NCBI GenBank assembly: GCA_028281865.1
Contig: JANQJB010000121.1
Span: 35,291 to 99,290, forward strand
Length of the DNA stretch: 64,000 bases
Reading direction: 5' to 3'
From: Marinagarivorans sp.
GTDB lineage: Bacteria > Pseudomonadota > Gammaproteobacteria > Pseudomonadales > Cellvibrionaceae
Shown one piece after another: positions 44,742 to 52,838 of the stretch. Every line of letters begins with the position of its first letter. Position 1 is the stretch's first letter. Both the position numbers and the translations under genes were made by a program. Under the pieces are notes generated by a model. It saw only the letters and a list, made by a program, of their open reading frames with translations. It was not told where the DNA came from and made no database searches.

Positions 44742-45167
44742 ATGAATGAAAATGTAAAGTTAAAATTTGATTCTTATCCAACTCATGTGAAGCCAAAGCT
44801 TGAAAAGTTGCGAAGCCTTATTCTTGATGTGGCGTCAAAAACAGATGGCGTGGGTAAAATTGAAGAAACTCTGAAGTGGGGAGAGCCATCGTATCTCACA
44901 TCAGAAACTAAAAGCGGCACTACAATAAGAATCGATTGGAAAGAAAAACACCCAGAGCAATATGCACTCTATGTAAATTGTAATACATCACTTATAGATT
45001 CGTATAATTCTTTGTTTCCAGGTATATTTTCTTTCGAAAACAACAGAGCAATTGTGTTCACCATCAATGAGCCGTTACCAGAAAAAGAGCTTAGACTATG
45101 TATTCAAATGGCTTTGACTTACCACAAATCAAAAGCCAAAAAACGCACTCAACTTAACAAAGGGTAA
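44742..45167 (+). CDS. DUF1801 (YdhG-like) protein
   Basis: A 141-residue protein with the DUF1801 pattern: an N-terminal helix with PxxxxKLEKLRSLILDVA, then GKIEETLKWGEPSYLT, a RIDWKEK strand and a NRAIVFTINEPLPEKELRLCIQMALTYHK C-terminus. The fold is small alpha/beta; some members bind metals, most are uncharacterised. The TAA stop (45165-45167) falls in the left arm of an imperfect palindrome that runs to the next gene. Confidence 0.85.
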   Translation: MNENVKLKFDSYPTHVKPKLEKLRSLILDVASKTDGVGKIEETLKWGEPSYLTSETKSGTTIRIDWKEKHPEQYALYVNCNTSLIDSYNSLFPGIFSFENNRAIVFTINEPLPEKELRLCIQMALTYHKSKAKKRTQLNKG

Positions 45168-45224
45168 GGCGCTTCAGTGCTACATATTTAGGCAGATATA
45201 TTCGCGCCACTGAGCGATACCTTA
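45165..45224. other. Imperfect 14-bp palindrome with bulges (attC-like shape)
   Basis: Left arm TAAGG-CGCT-T-CAGTG (45165-45179) pairs with right arm CACTG-AGCG-ATA-CCTTA (45208-45224), leaving a single extrahelical T on one side and three bases on the other, with a 28-base centre. ACTTAAC (45152-45158) just outside matches the RYYYAAC half of an integron attC core, but no GTTRRRY partner was found on the other side. It spans the gap between the DUF1801 and GNAT genes. Confidence 0.45.
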
Positions 45225-45235
45225 GGCAACCAAAA

Positions 45236-45721
45236 ATGAAACTTAGAGATGCAACAATCGACGACCTTTCACTGCTTCGCTATTGGGATGAGCAACCACA
45301 CGTATTGGCTGCTGATCCAAATGACGATTGGGACTGGGAATCTGAGCTAAAGCGAAAACCACCGTGGCGAGAACAGTTAGTTGCCGAATTTGAAGGCCGC
45401 CCAATAGGATTTGTGCAAATTATTGATCCCAAAACTGAAGATAGCCATTATTGGGGTAAAATTGAAGAGGGTTTTCGCGCTATTGATATATGGTTGGGTG
45501 AGTCAGGTGATCTTGGCAAAGGTTACGGATCAACAATTATGAAGATAGTAATCAAGCGTTGTTTTTCAAAAGAAGGCGTAAAAGCAATATTGGTTGACCC
45601 TCTAGAAAGTAATAAGAAAGCATGTAGGTTTTATGAAAAATTGGGGTTTAAGTTGGTTGAAAAGCGACGATTTGGCTCAGATGACTGCGCTGTCTATAAA
45701 CTTGATAGAACCGATGTCTAA
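45236..45721 (+). CDS. GNAT acetyltransferase, AAC(6')-like
   Basis: A 161-residue GCN5-type acetyltransferase. LRDATIDDLSLLRYWDEQPHV, PPWREQLVAEFEGRPIGFVQIIDP, AIDIWLGESGDLGKGYGSTIMK (acetyl-CoA loop) and VDPLESNKKACRFYEKLGF resemble the aminoglycoside 6'-N-acetyltransferase (AAC(6')-Ib-like) branch more than generic GNATs. If active it would acetylate an amine using acetyl-CoA in the cytoplasm; aminoglycosides are a possibility, not a conclusion. AAC(6') genes are classic integron cargo, which fits the cassette-like surroundings. Confidence 0.85.
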   Translation: MKLRDATIDDLSLLRYWDEQPHVLAADPNDDWDWESELKRKPPWREQLVAEFEGRPIGFVQIIDPKTEDSHYWGKIEEGFRAIDIWLGESGDLGKGYGSTIMKIVIKRCFSKEGVKAILVDPLESNKKACRFYEKLGFKLVEKRRFGSDDCAVYKLDRTDV

Positions 45722-45917
45722 AAATTCGCTCAAATCTGCTTCCGCTTAAGGTATACCGCTATTGTTATTGAGTAATAAAGACAAGCGACTCATAATGCAT
45801 ACTGCAAATAAGCATGCGAATACAAACCTATGAAAGGTCAAGCTGGACGAGAACCCGCGCCAATAATTCATACTTCCCAAACAACTATTTGAATGTGCAA
45901 AATGACCAGGAGAAAAC

Positions 45918-46376
45918 ATGGATAAAACAGACTCAGTATATAAGCCGCCAAAATCAGATTTAGACATTCAAGTTGAGTTTGATATCCCAAGTGAAATATT
46001 AAAGAAAATCAAACACGGATGGATTGCCGCTATTATCTCTGGAGTTATGACTCTCGGAGTAACCTTATTGGCCATAAACACCGGAGCGTTAGACGGGCTA
46101 TATGATATTTGGTCTATGGTAGACGTAGTTCTGATTTTCCTTCTTGCGTTCGGAATCTATAAAAAGAGCAGATTCGCAGCTACATTTATGCTTTTATATT
46201 TCCTGCTGTCTAAAATATGGTTAATCGTCGAAACGGGTAAGCCAAGCGGATTATTTTTTTCTCTCATCTTTTTATATTTCTATATTCAAGCGACGGTTGG
46301 TACATTTCAGTATCATAAACTTATTAAGTCTACTCATCATTCAACACAGCCGAACGAAGACGCATCGGCTGATTAA
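45918..46376 (+). CDS. Small four-span membrane protein
   Basis: A 152-residue protein starting after an AGGAG ribosome-binding site. A polar N-terminus (YKPPKSDLDIQ) precedes four hydrophobic segments (~35-55, 65-83, 90-105, 112-130). No enzymatic motif is visible. The N-terminal YxPPxSD followed by a short membrane domain is a common layout of uncharacterised proteins in gammaproteobacterial accessory DNA. Confidence 0.78.
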   Translation: MDKTDSVYKPPKSDLDIQVEFDIPSEILKKIKHGWIAAIISGVMTLGVTLLAINTGALDGLYDIWSMVDVVLIFLLAFGIYKKSRFAATFMLLYFLLSKIWLIVETGKPSGLFFSLIFLYFYIQATVGTFQYHKLIKSTHHSTQPNEDASAD

Positions 46377-46419
46377 AAACTTAACGAAACTCTGATTAAA
46401 CATTGAGAGGAGTATTACT

Positions 46420-46824
46420 ATGTCGAGTGTCATTATCCCCACTTTGAAGTACGAGGACGCACCAACGGCCATCGAATGGCTTTGCAAGGCTTTTGGGTTT
46501 GAGAAGCATCTGGTAGTAGAGGGAGAGCCTGGCAAAATCATCCACGCACAACTTACCTTTGGAAATGGAATGATTATGTTGGGTTCTGCACGAGAAAGCG
46601 CATTTGATAATTATCAAAAATCGCCAAAAGCCGTTGGCGGCATTGGCACACAAAGCCCTTATATCATTGTGACGGATGTGGACTCACACCATGCACGGGC
46701 GTTAGAAGCTGGAGCAAAAATTGTACTTGAGCCGGAAGACCAAGACCACGGTGGTCGTCTTTACTCATGTTTGGACCCCGAGGGCTATTTGTGGAATTTT
46801 GGGTCTTACAATCCGTGGCAATAA
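46420..46824 (+). CDS. VOC/glyoxalase-like protein
   Basis: A 134-residue vicinal-oxygen-chelate protein: two beta-alpha-beta-beta-beta halves, IIPTLKYEDAPTAIEWLCKAFGFE at the start, HAQLTFGNGMIMLG in the first half, IIVTDVDSHHARALEAGAKIV and DPEGYLWNFGSY at the end. His (~48) and Glu (~123, in DPEG) are plausible metal ligands. Reads as the PhnB/bleomycin-resistance-like branch. It has a GAGAGGAG ribosome-binding site. Function in antibiotic binding or glyoxal chemistry cannot be told apart. Last gene of the plus-strand run. Confidence 0.87.
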   Translation: MSSVIIPTLKYEDAPTAIEWLCKAFGFEKHLVVEGEPGKIIHAQLTFGNGMIMLGSARESAFDNYQKSPKAVGGIGTQSPYIIVTDVDSHHARALEAGAKIVLEPEDQDHGGRLYSCLDPEGYLWNFGSYNPWQ

Positions 46825-46864
46825 TATGTTACCAATGCCTAACTGCGCAAAACAAAGAAACCTG

Positions 46865-47137
46865 CTAGCGTCGCGAGATACGTAAATAATTAGCAATTTT
46901 CGAATATAAAAATAAAGCCAGAATAAAGGATAAACTTGTAACTGCTAAAAGCGGAAAAAACCAACTGCTGAAAGTTAATAACACAATATCCCATTGTATA
47001 TGGCCATTGTTATAAAAAAGATTACCTGGGTTTAGACTCCAGTCCATCCCCGTTATCGTAAGTGATACGATAAGAGAAGTTATTACAGAAACTAACATCG
47101 GACGAAGAGTATATTTTTTTACGGCAACCCAATTCAT
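46865..47137 (-). CDS. Small two-span membrane protein
   Basis: A 90-residue protein with two hydrophobic stretches (~14-30 and ~53-78) and a basic C-terminus (ANYLRISRR). No family recognised. It ends about 40 bp from the VOC gene on the opposite strand and is the first of a minus-strand run; GCCTAAC near 46835 matches a recombination-core half-site but has no partner. Confidence 0.55.
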   Translation of the reverse strand: MNWVAVKKYTLRPMLVSVITSLIVSLTITGMDWSLNPGNLFYNNGHIQWDIVLLTFSSWFFPLLAVTSLSFILALFLYSKIANYLRISRR

Positions 47138-47200
47138 TTTAATTCAACTACCAGAGTGCAAATACAGCGCACGGCGTAAACCTATGCCCGGTTTTCAATG

Positions 47201-47935
47201 CTAAAGGCTGTCAGGAAGAAAGTCGCCGACCAGCTTCCATTCCATCCCATTACCCCAACCCGCGCCATGGTCACTAATGATTTGCTGTTTTGAACCTTCG
47301 CCGACCCTGTGCTTACCAAAGGACAATTGCGCTAAGATTTCTCCAGATCGGAGATGCTGGCTCGCCCAGGAGATAGGAGAATCGCCATGCGCATCCCGGG
47401 CTTCTCGATCTGCGCCATTTGCCAAAAGATACTCAATAATATTTGTATCCGCATATGCCGCAGCGCGATGCAGAGGAGTCTCGCCTCTAGTGCGAACATC
47501 CCTCATAAAAGCACCGGTTTCCTTACCGGGATTTGTTTGTGCGTTTACATCGGCGCCATGTTCAACTAAAAGTTTAACAACATAAATGAAGTAAGGCCGG
47601 CCAGCCTTAGTTAAGGCGTTATGGAGTGCCGTTTCACCGGTATTATCGTTTTTCGCCTTCGCGTTCGCACCCTGAGTCAGCAAAAAATCAGTCATTTTCC
47701 AATGCCCGAAAAAAGCGGCATTGCAAAGCTCGTCGTCAAGACTAATTGAACTAAAATCTGCCCCAGCTTGCAAAACCGCTTTCATAGCAGTGACATCGTT
47801 GTAATAAACAAACCATTGCAAAACACTTATCTGACCTTCACTTAATACGTTTGGCCAATCTGGCAAATCGATAAGGTCAAATACCAAATCAGTTCTTCCA
47901 CAGCTTATTCGTTCAAGTATTTCATTTTTATTCAT
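47201..47935 (-). CDS. Ankyrin-repeat protein
   Basis: A 244-residue soluble protein with about four ankyrin repeats. Clear ones are LDDELCNAAFFGHWKMTDFLLTQGANAKAKND, GETALHNALTKAGRPYFIYVVKLLVEHGADVNAQTN and GETPLHRAAAYADTNIIEYLLANGADREARDAHGDSPISWA. The C-terminal ~60 residues are not repeat-like (GKHRVGEGSKQQIISDHGAGWGNGMEWKLVGD). Ankyrin repeats mediate protein binding; the partner is unknown. No signal peptide. Confidence 0.85.
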   Translation of the reverse strand: MNKNEILERISCGRTDLVFDLIDLPDWPNVLSEGQISVLQWFVYYNDVTAMKAVLQAGADFSSISLDDELCNAAFFGHWKMTDFLLTQGANAKAKNDNTGETALHNALTKAGRPYFIYVVKLLVEHGADVNAQTNPGKETGAFMRDVRTRGETPLHRAAAYADTNIIEYLLANGADREARDAHGDSPISWASQHLRSGEILAQLSFGKHRVGEGSKQQIISDHGAGWGNGMEWKLVGDFLPDSL

Positions 47936-47995
47936 GCAAAGGGTCCTTTATTGTTTACCCATAACATAGCCAAATCGAGCGTATGTTATACATAT

Positions 47996-48385
47996 CTAAC
48001 CCCGTCCACCTATTACTACAACAATTTCTCGTAAGGGTTTTGTAGCTACAAAATTACCATTTGAAGTTTTGACGAACTTGATTAGAAAACTAAAACTCTC
48101 ACCGGGTGACTTATTCGAATCATATAAACAAGCAAACAGCTCACCACCCCCAAGCTTATACCATGCAATTGTATTGATATGCGGATCCGTCCAAGAAGAG
48201 TATTCATTAATATTAAGCTGAATGGCACTCGCAATCATATCAAATTGCTTTGCAGGAGGTGTTGGCAAAGAATTCCAAAAGTCCGCTTCATATACTTGAC
48301 AGTAGTCACTATGTGAAAATAAAGCCCTTGTTTGAGCGCAACTTATCAACGTATTTACAAACAACAAGAATATTAACTTTTTCAA
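47996..48385 (-). CDS. Small lipoprotein of unknown function
   Basis: From TTG 48385, which has a strong GAGAAGG ribosome-binding site, the product is ~129 residues with a short lipoprotein signal (LKKLIFLLFVNTLISC, Cys ~16). The frame continues upstream to 48442, where it would overlap the preceding gene by 4 bp, but that start gives a poor N-terminus. The mature part has an IAWYKLGGGELFACL strand and is otherwise unremarkable. No family recognised. It is in line with the hydrolase gene upstream and may be co-transcribed. Confidence 0.65.
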   Translation of the reverse strand: MKKLIFLLFVNTLISCAQTRALFSHSDYCQVYEADFWNSLPTPPAKQFDMIASAIQLNINEYSSWTDPHINTIAWYKLGGGELFACLYDSNKSPGESFSFLIKFVKTSNGNFVATKPLREIVVVIGGRG

Positions 48386-48438
48386 AGTAGCCTTCTCGAA
48401 TCTATGATATCTATAGCCCGTATTTTTCGCGATAAAAA

Positions 48439-49473
48439 TCATTGCTTAGTTGGCTTTAGATTGTTAAACCGTTGTTTATAATTGGACTCTATAAACATAT
48501 AAAGGCCCGCCCTACTCTTTTCCACTGTAGCACTAGGATCTGTATATATATCGTGCTTACCCTGAGGATAAATTGATACATTGAGATTAATATTAAATGC
48601 GCGCAAATGATCTGACATTATTTTTGCATTCCAAACTGGTACAACCTCATCATTTTCACCATGATGTATATCCACGTTTTCTAGGTTCGTCTGAGGTTTA
48701 AAGTAAACAGGTGAGCTAGCGAGCATTCTTATTCTGGCCTCAGTATTCGTTTTTCCTTCGAAGAACTGACATTGATATTGCGTACCATAATTATCTTTCA
48801 CACTATCTCGGTAAAAATCAGTGGGTGCTGCAAACGAACTAACGGTATTTACCCTCGGGTCTCTCACAGCCATCAGCAGTGCGACAATGCCGCCCCTACT
48901 ATAACCTCGTGCAAATATTTTTTTAAAGTTCGCCTCGGGATATAAGGATTCTGCAACATTGACTAGCGCAATCGCATCATCAGTCGCGCCATCGTATGCA
49001 TCGCAAAAGTCTCCACCAGACGCATAGCCTCTTCCCTTGAAATAAGCTGTTCTGCCACGAAACGAAGGTATGATTTTAATAAAATCTGAATAGGGTTCAA
49101 ACTTTACGTAACCAGACCTGGGATAAATACCTAGCCTTATCTCCGGTTTTTCTTGATTTAAACCATCAAGGATTACCATAACCGGTGCGTTAGTCAGATC
49201 TTTTGATTTAGGTAAAATAATTCCTCCGAAATGTGCATTCCCGTGTAATTCATGCTTAACTAGCACAAACCCAGATTCCCTGTCCGATAATACTACTTCA
49301 ATATTTTTTGCAGATACGTCACGGTTATTCCACTCATTCCAAACAGCATTTATATCTTTATCGGTGATTGGGCGGTAATTGAAACCTGATTCTGCATAAC
49401 AGAATTTACTGATAATAATTATAAAGAACAAAACAAATTTTTTTGATATTCCTTGCATAAGATTTATCCACAT
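48439..49473 (-). CDS. Secreted alpha/beta hydrolase (prolyl-oligopeptidase-like)
   Basis: A 344-residue protein with a signal peptide ending near CYA (ATG at 49473, or ATG at 49458 which begins directly at the signal). Catalytic residues are apparent: nucleophile in FARGYSRGGIVAL (Ser ~195), acid in IHHGENDEVVPV (~272) and His in YPQGKHDIY (~305). The layout matches the prolyl-oligopeptidase-type dipeptidyl peptidase or acyl-peptide hydrolase C-terminal domain without a propeller. It would act in the periplasm or outside. Downstream small lipoprotein gene overlaps or nearly abuts it. Confidence 0.8.
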   Translation of the reverse strand: MWINLMQGISKKFVLFFIIIISKFCYAESGFNYRPITDKDINAVWNEWNNRDVSAKNIEVVLSDRESGFVLVKHELHGNAHFGGIILPKSKDLTNAPVMVILDGLNQEKPEIRLGIYPRSGYVKFEPYSDFIKIIPSFRGRTAYFKGRGYASGGDFCDAYDGATDDAIALVNVAESLYPEANFKKIFARGYSRGGIVALLMAVRDPRVNTVSSFAAPTDFYRDSVKDNYGTQYQCQFFEGKTNTEARIRMLASSPVYFKPQTNLENVDIHHGENDEVVPVWNAKIMSDHLRAFNINLNVSIYPQGKHDIYTDPSATVEKSRAGLYMFIESNYKQRFNNLKPTKQ

Positions 49474-49524
49474 ATAACGACTTTACTAAGTTGCGAGGCT
49501 TATTGTTTAGGAACCCGGACCGTA

Positions 49525-49791
49525 TTATTCAGCCTCTTTAACCCAAGTAATAATGGGTTTCCATTCAGGCCGCTTGAGCAAATTTTCGCATTTAATCGTC
49601 GCTATTCCTCGCGCATCTGTTCCCTCGTAAACTAGTACGTAACATTGCTGCGTAATAGAATCAACCACATAGTGTATCGTCGAAAAGTATTGAGTATATA
49701 TACCGTGCCGTCCTTCTTTGACCGGTTTAGCAAGTGCTGCGAGTGGAAATATAAGTATAAGAGACGCGAAAACAACAGCAGGTAATTTCAT
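49525..49791 (-). CDS. Small secreted protein
   Basis: An 88-residue protein with an excellent signal peptide (residues 1-21, cleavage after ALA). The mature ~67 residues contain QCYVLVYEGTDARGIATIKCENLLKRPEWKPI, with two cysteines that may pair. Recurs in type as a small periplasmic protein; function unknown. It lies just before the REP-bracketed tandem-repeat block. Confidence 0.7.
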   Translation of the reverse strand: MKLPAVVFASLILIFPLAALAKPVKEGRHGIYTQYFSTIHYVVDSITQQCYVLVYEGTDARGIATIKCENLLKRPEWKPIITWVKEAE

Positions 49792-49851
49792 TTAAATATC
49801 CGTTAATTAGTTTAGTTGCTTTGTCTGCATGATAACTGATAATCATTTCAT

Positions 49852-50173
49852 CTGGATCCCGTGTCAAGCACGGGATGACGGGAGAATGGATTTTGGGATG
49901 ACGTATCAATAGATTTAAGGTGCTGATACGAATAATACTGTCTAATACGAATAGCACTATCTGGTACGAATAGCACTATCTGGTACGAATAGCACTACCT
50001 GATACGAAATAGCACTATCTGATACGAAATAGTACTATCTGATACGAAATAGTACTATCTGATAAGAGTAATACTATCTGATACGAATAGTACTATCTGG
50101 CACGATATATATACTTAAAGCGTGCTCGTTCCTTAAATACCCAGCGTCATCCCGCGCTTGACGCGGGATCCAG
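49852..50173. repeat. REP-like inverted arms bracketing a tandem repeat block
   Basis: The left arm (49852-49880, CTGGATCCCGTGTCAAGCAC then GGGATGACG) and the right arm (50145-50173, CGTCATCCCGCGCTTGACGC then GGGATCCAG) are inverted copies of one another with 2 differences in 29 bases; each is itself a hairpin (CCCGTG/CACGGG and CCCGCG/CGCGGG). Such CCCG-TCAAG-CGGGATGACG sequences look like dispersed REP elements. Between them lies a tandem repeat array. Confidence 0.75.
49924..50110. repeat. Tandem array of ~10 units of 19-20 bp
   Basis: Successive copies of a consensus TCTGATACGAATAGTACTA run from about 49924 to 50110. Variation includes GCACTA/GTACTA and an extra A in three middle copies; the outer copies are more degraded. 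No spacers, so it is not a CRISPR array. No open frame crosses it usefully. Confidence 0.85.
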
Positions 50174-50188
50174 TGATTTATTAAATAT

Positions 50189-51832
50189 CTATTGCGGTGC
50201 TGTTAAGCCTTCAACAATCACGCGATCACCCGAAACAAGGGACACCAAAAAGAAATAACGTTGGAACGGGTCAATAAAGGTGGCTACTGAATCAGTTCTA
50301 TCTAACTCTATACCGTAAGCAAACTGAATATCTAAGCCCGAGCCCTGATTTTCTACAATACTGCTTATCTCTCCTGAGGCTAAGTCATAGCGAAATAAAC
50401 CGCCATTGCTCTTACCACCCACTATCAGATCTTTATATCGCGAGCGGAAGGCTGCGGAAAGTGCATCAGATTCCTCCGAACTTGTAAAGAGAATTTTCTC
50501 TTCCCCAGAACTAAGAATATTTTTCTCGATTAAATGTCCCTCCACAGTTCCAAAGTAGGCAGTATTGTTTTCCCAATTCATTTCCACACTGACCGGGGCA
50601 TCAGGGTCTTCCTGTCCCAGATCGCGAATGATAGAGGTGCTGTTTGAGGATAGATCTAAACTAAGCAATTTACCGTTATAAGTAGCAAATACACCTTTAC
50701 CTGTATCCCAATTATAATTTAGTGAAATGGGTAAACTAAACCCACCACCAAAATGTCCATCAGGGCCTTTATACTCAGTAGAAAACGTTGAAAAGCGATT
50801 ACTCACCGTATCATATTCAATGCCGTTGTAATGCCAATCTATAATGACAAGCCGCTGGCGATCGTTACTCGAAGAAATAACCGGGTATATAACTTCGTCG
50901 CGATAGTGTTGTGTTAATGCGGTAAATTTCTGAGTATAGAAGTCATATTTACACAAGTGGTCTCGGTTATGTAGATAAATATGCCCATGCCTAAGGTCTG
51001 TGACGTGTGTGGAATAGATAAAAACATGATTTGAACCAAAACCAGGATAGGAGCAACCGCTTCGGCGACCACCTTGAAATTGCTCCGCTGGTTTTTTGGG
51101 TAGGGTGTTGTATATCCGTATGAAATCTTTTTGAGGGTAGTTATGAGACGCAACATTCAGTGAAATATCTCTTTCACCCGGAAGCACTCTAATACTAGCG
51201 CGCCAGATACCGTCAGAGCCCTCTACATACTCTGCTTGAACTCCGCTCACCTGTAAATTAGGGTCTCGATCAGGGCTGTTATCCCAGTAACTGACTTTTA
51301 CCAGCACTTCGATCTCGGTATCTGCGCCGAGACCAATGTTGGAATTGTGTACCGGAAATAAAATTCGCGCTTCGCTTATTGAATCGGTACCAGTTTTTCT
51401 TGGCTCTGCCGATATTGTCAGGGGTAAACTATGGAGCTCCCCTGCTTTATTGTGAGCCGTTAATATCACTTCATAGACGCCGTCCTTATTCGAGTCCCAG
51501 GGGTAAACTCTGTCCACTCGCTTAATTGATCTAAGCTGCCCCGTCTCAGGTTTAACATAAAAATACTCGCTATCCTTACCCACCAGCCCAAAGGTCCATT
51601 CACTTGGGTCTTGGGCGATAAACGTCGGTTGATAATAAGTATTGTAAACACCCGATTCTATTTCGGTTTCTGAAGTCCACTGGAAGCTGCTTCCAGTCGT
51701 TGGTGTTACAGTGGTGCCGTTTCCATCGGAAGGTTGTTTAACGGGCTCCTTAACGCTACTCCCTTGGCAAGAAATTAATGACAGAGCAAAAATAGATAGT
51801 ATCGCTAGATATTGATAAATGGGCTTTTTCAT
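50189..51832 (-). CDS. Lipoprotein with cadherin-like start and propeller-like repeats (paralogue 1)
   Basis: From ATG 51832 (GAGGGA ribosome-binding site; longer upstream frame rejected) a 547-residue lipoprotein with lipobox LISC (Cys ~22). It contains a cadherin-like segment (FGLVGKDSEYFYVKPETGQLRSIKRVDRVYPWDSNKDGVYEVILTAHN), a middle module starting RILFPVHNSNIGLGADTEIEVLV, and a C-terminal half with blade-like repeats (HVFIYSTHVTDLRHGHIYLHN, GLFRYDLASGEISSIVENQGSG). The same three-part layout occurs in the two larger lipoproteins downstream (55055 and 58508), making a local family. No catalytic motif is seen; the propeller resembles SMP-30/NHL-type readers. Confidence 0.75.
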   Translation of the reverse strand: MKKPIYQYLAILSIFALSLISCQGSSVKEPVKQPSDGNGTTVTPTTGSSFQWTSETEIESGVYNTYYQPTFIAQDPSEWTFGLVGKDSEYFYVKPETGQLRSIKRVDRVYPWDSNKDGVYEVILTAHNKAGELHSLPLTISAEPRKTGTDSISEARILFPVHNSNIGLGADTEIEVLVKVSYWDNSPDRDPNLQVSGVQAEYVEGSDGIWRASIRVLPGERDISLNVASHNYPQKDFIRIYNTLPKKPAEQFQGGRRSGCSYPGFGSNHVFIYSTHVTDLRHGHIYLHNRDHLCKYDFYTQKFTALTQHYRDEVIYPVISSSNDRQRLVIIDWHYNGIEYDTVSNRFSTFSTEYKGPDGHFGGGFSLPISLNYNWDTGKGVFATYNGKLLSLDLSSNSTSIIRDLGQEDPDAPVSVEMNWENNTAYFGTVEGHLIEKNILSSGEEKILFTSSEESDALSAAFRSRYKDLIVGGKSNGGLFRYDLASGEISSIVENQGSGLDIQFAYGIELDRTDSVATFIDPFQRYFFLVSLVSGDRVIVEGLTAPQ

Positions 51833-52163
51833 TGTGATTCCCTCATTTGTATCGTGACTACATGTGTAAACTCGATAGAACACTCTCCAAGTGACTACCG
51901 ATGCTCTGAAATATCTCGGCCCCTTTTCACCCACCAAGATCTATATCAACGCTTATAACGTGTGCCCAATTAAAGGGCACTTACGCCGATAAACTTAATT
52001 CAAGCACGAATATTGACGAAAAAATATCACCAATTTTTGTGACAAGCGAACTATTTATCATCAAAATTGTACAAAAAACAGGCTCTCGTTAATTGAGGAA
52101 GGCCTCCACAACTTCCCCACTCAACTATAAATTGCCGAAATACTTAGTCAGCAATAGCGTTGT

Positions 52164-52790
52164 TTAATCAAAGCGCGTGAACGCTTTAGATTGATTCACA
52201 TGGAAGCGCCATGCGGCACTAATATCCGATGCGACTACCCTACCCTTAGATAGTGGCGGAATTTCGTCGAGCCTGAAGAAAGCCGCGTCGCTTGTTTCCG
52301 TACCCGGCTTAATATTATCGACGTCTGTTGATTGACACAGAAAAAACAGCTTATAGAAATCGCGAATATCGGGATCATATTCGCCCTTAGCTTTGTGGCG
52401 AACTGAATAGAGATGCGTTGCCTGAGCGCTAATACCAGCTTCTTCGTGAATTTCTTTTTCTATATTTTCGGCCGGTGACAAACCCACATCCGCGTATCCA
52501 CCGGGCAGCGTCCATAAACCATCCGACTTTTCTTGAACCAGTAAAATTTTCTCGCCGTTAAACACCGCTCCCCTAACATCCACTTTCGGTGTCGCGTAAC
52601 CCTCCGCGCCTACACCTAGTAATCGATCAATAGATTCAATTGGCACCTTACCGATAGCGGCTAACAATGAAAGCGCAATTTGGGAGATTTCTTCGTAGCG
52701 CTCAAGGTCGTATTGACCTTCGGTAAACTCCCTACCGGTTTCTGCAATCGCGTGCAGCCTTTTAGCAGCGTTTAGCCATAAATTTTCCAT
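52164..52790 (-). CDS. NUDIX hydrolase with N-terminal helical domain
   Basis: A 208-residue enzyme. Residues ~1-62 are a helical N-terminal module (EGQYDLERYEEISQIALSLLA) seen in ADP-ribose-type NUDIX hydrolases. The Nudix box is GGYADVGLSPAENIEKEIHEEAGI (~111-134), with the usual R of REUxEE replaced by K. Such enzymes hydrolyse nucleoside diphosphate-linked substrates such as ADP-ribose. Stand-alone on the minus strand. If substrate is ADP-ribose, it would fit NAD turnover, but nothing in the window requires that. Confidence 0.88.
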   Translation of the reverse strand: MENLWLNAAKRLHAIAETGREFTEGQYDLERYEEISQIALSLLAAIGKVPIESIDRLLGVGAEGYATPKVDVRGAVFNGEKILLVQEKSDGLWTLPGGYADVGLSPAENIEKEIHEEAGISAQATHLYSVRHKAKGEYDPDIRDFYKLFFLCQSTDVDNIKPGTETSDAAFFRLDEIPPLSKGRVVASDISAAWRFHVNQSKAFTRFD

Positions 52791-52838
52791 AGAAGAACAC
52801 CCTTAATTTGTTAGTATTTTTAATACCTATGCCGCAAG

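Noticed and set aside
42420..47200. Confirmed integron with attC sites
   Set aside because: Isolated RYYYAAC half-sites (ACTTAAC, GCCTAAC) and hairpins occur, but no site with both cores could be assembled by eye and no integrase is in the window.
49924..50110. CRISPR array
   Set aside because: Units are contiguous 19-20 bp tandem repeats without unique spacers, and no cas genes are present.
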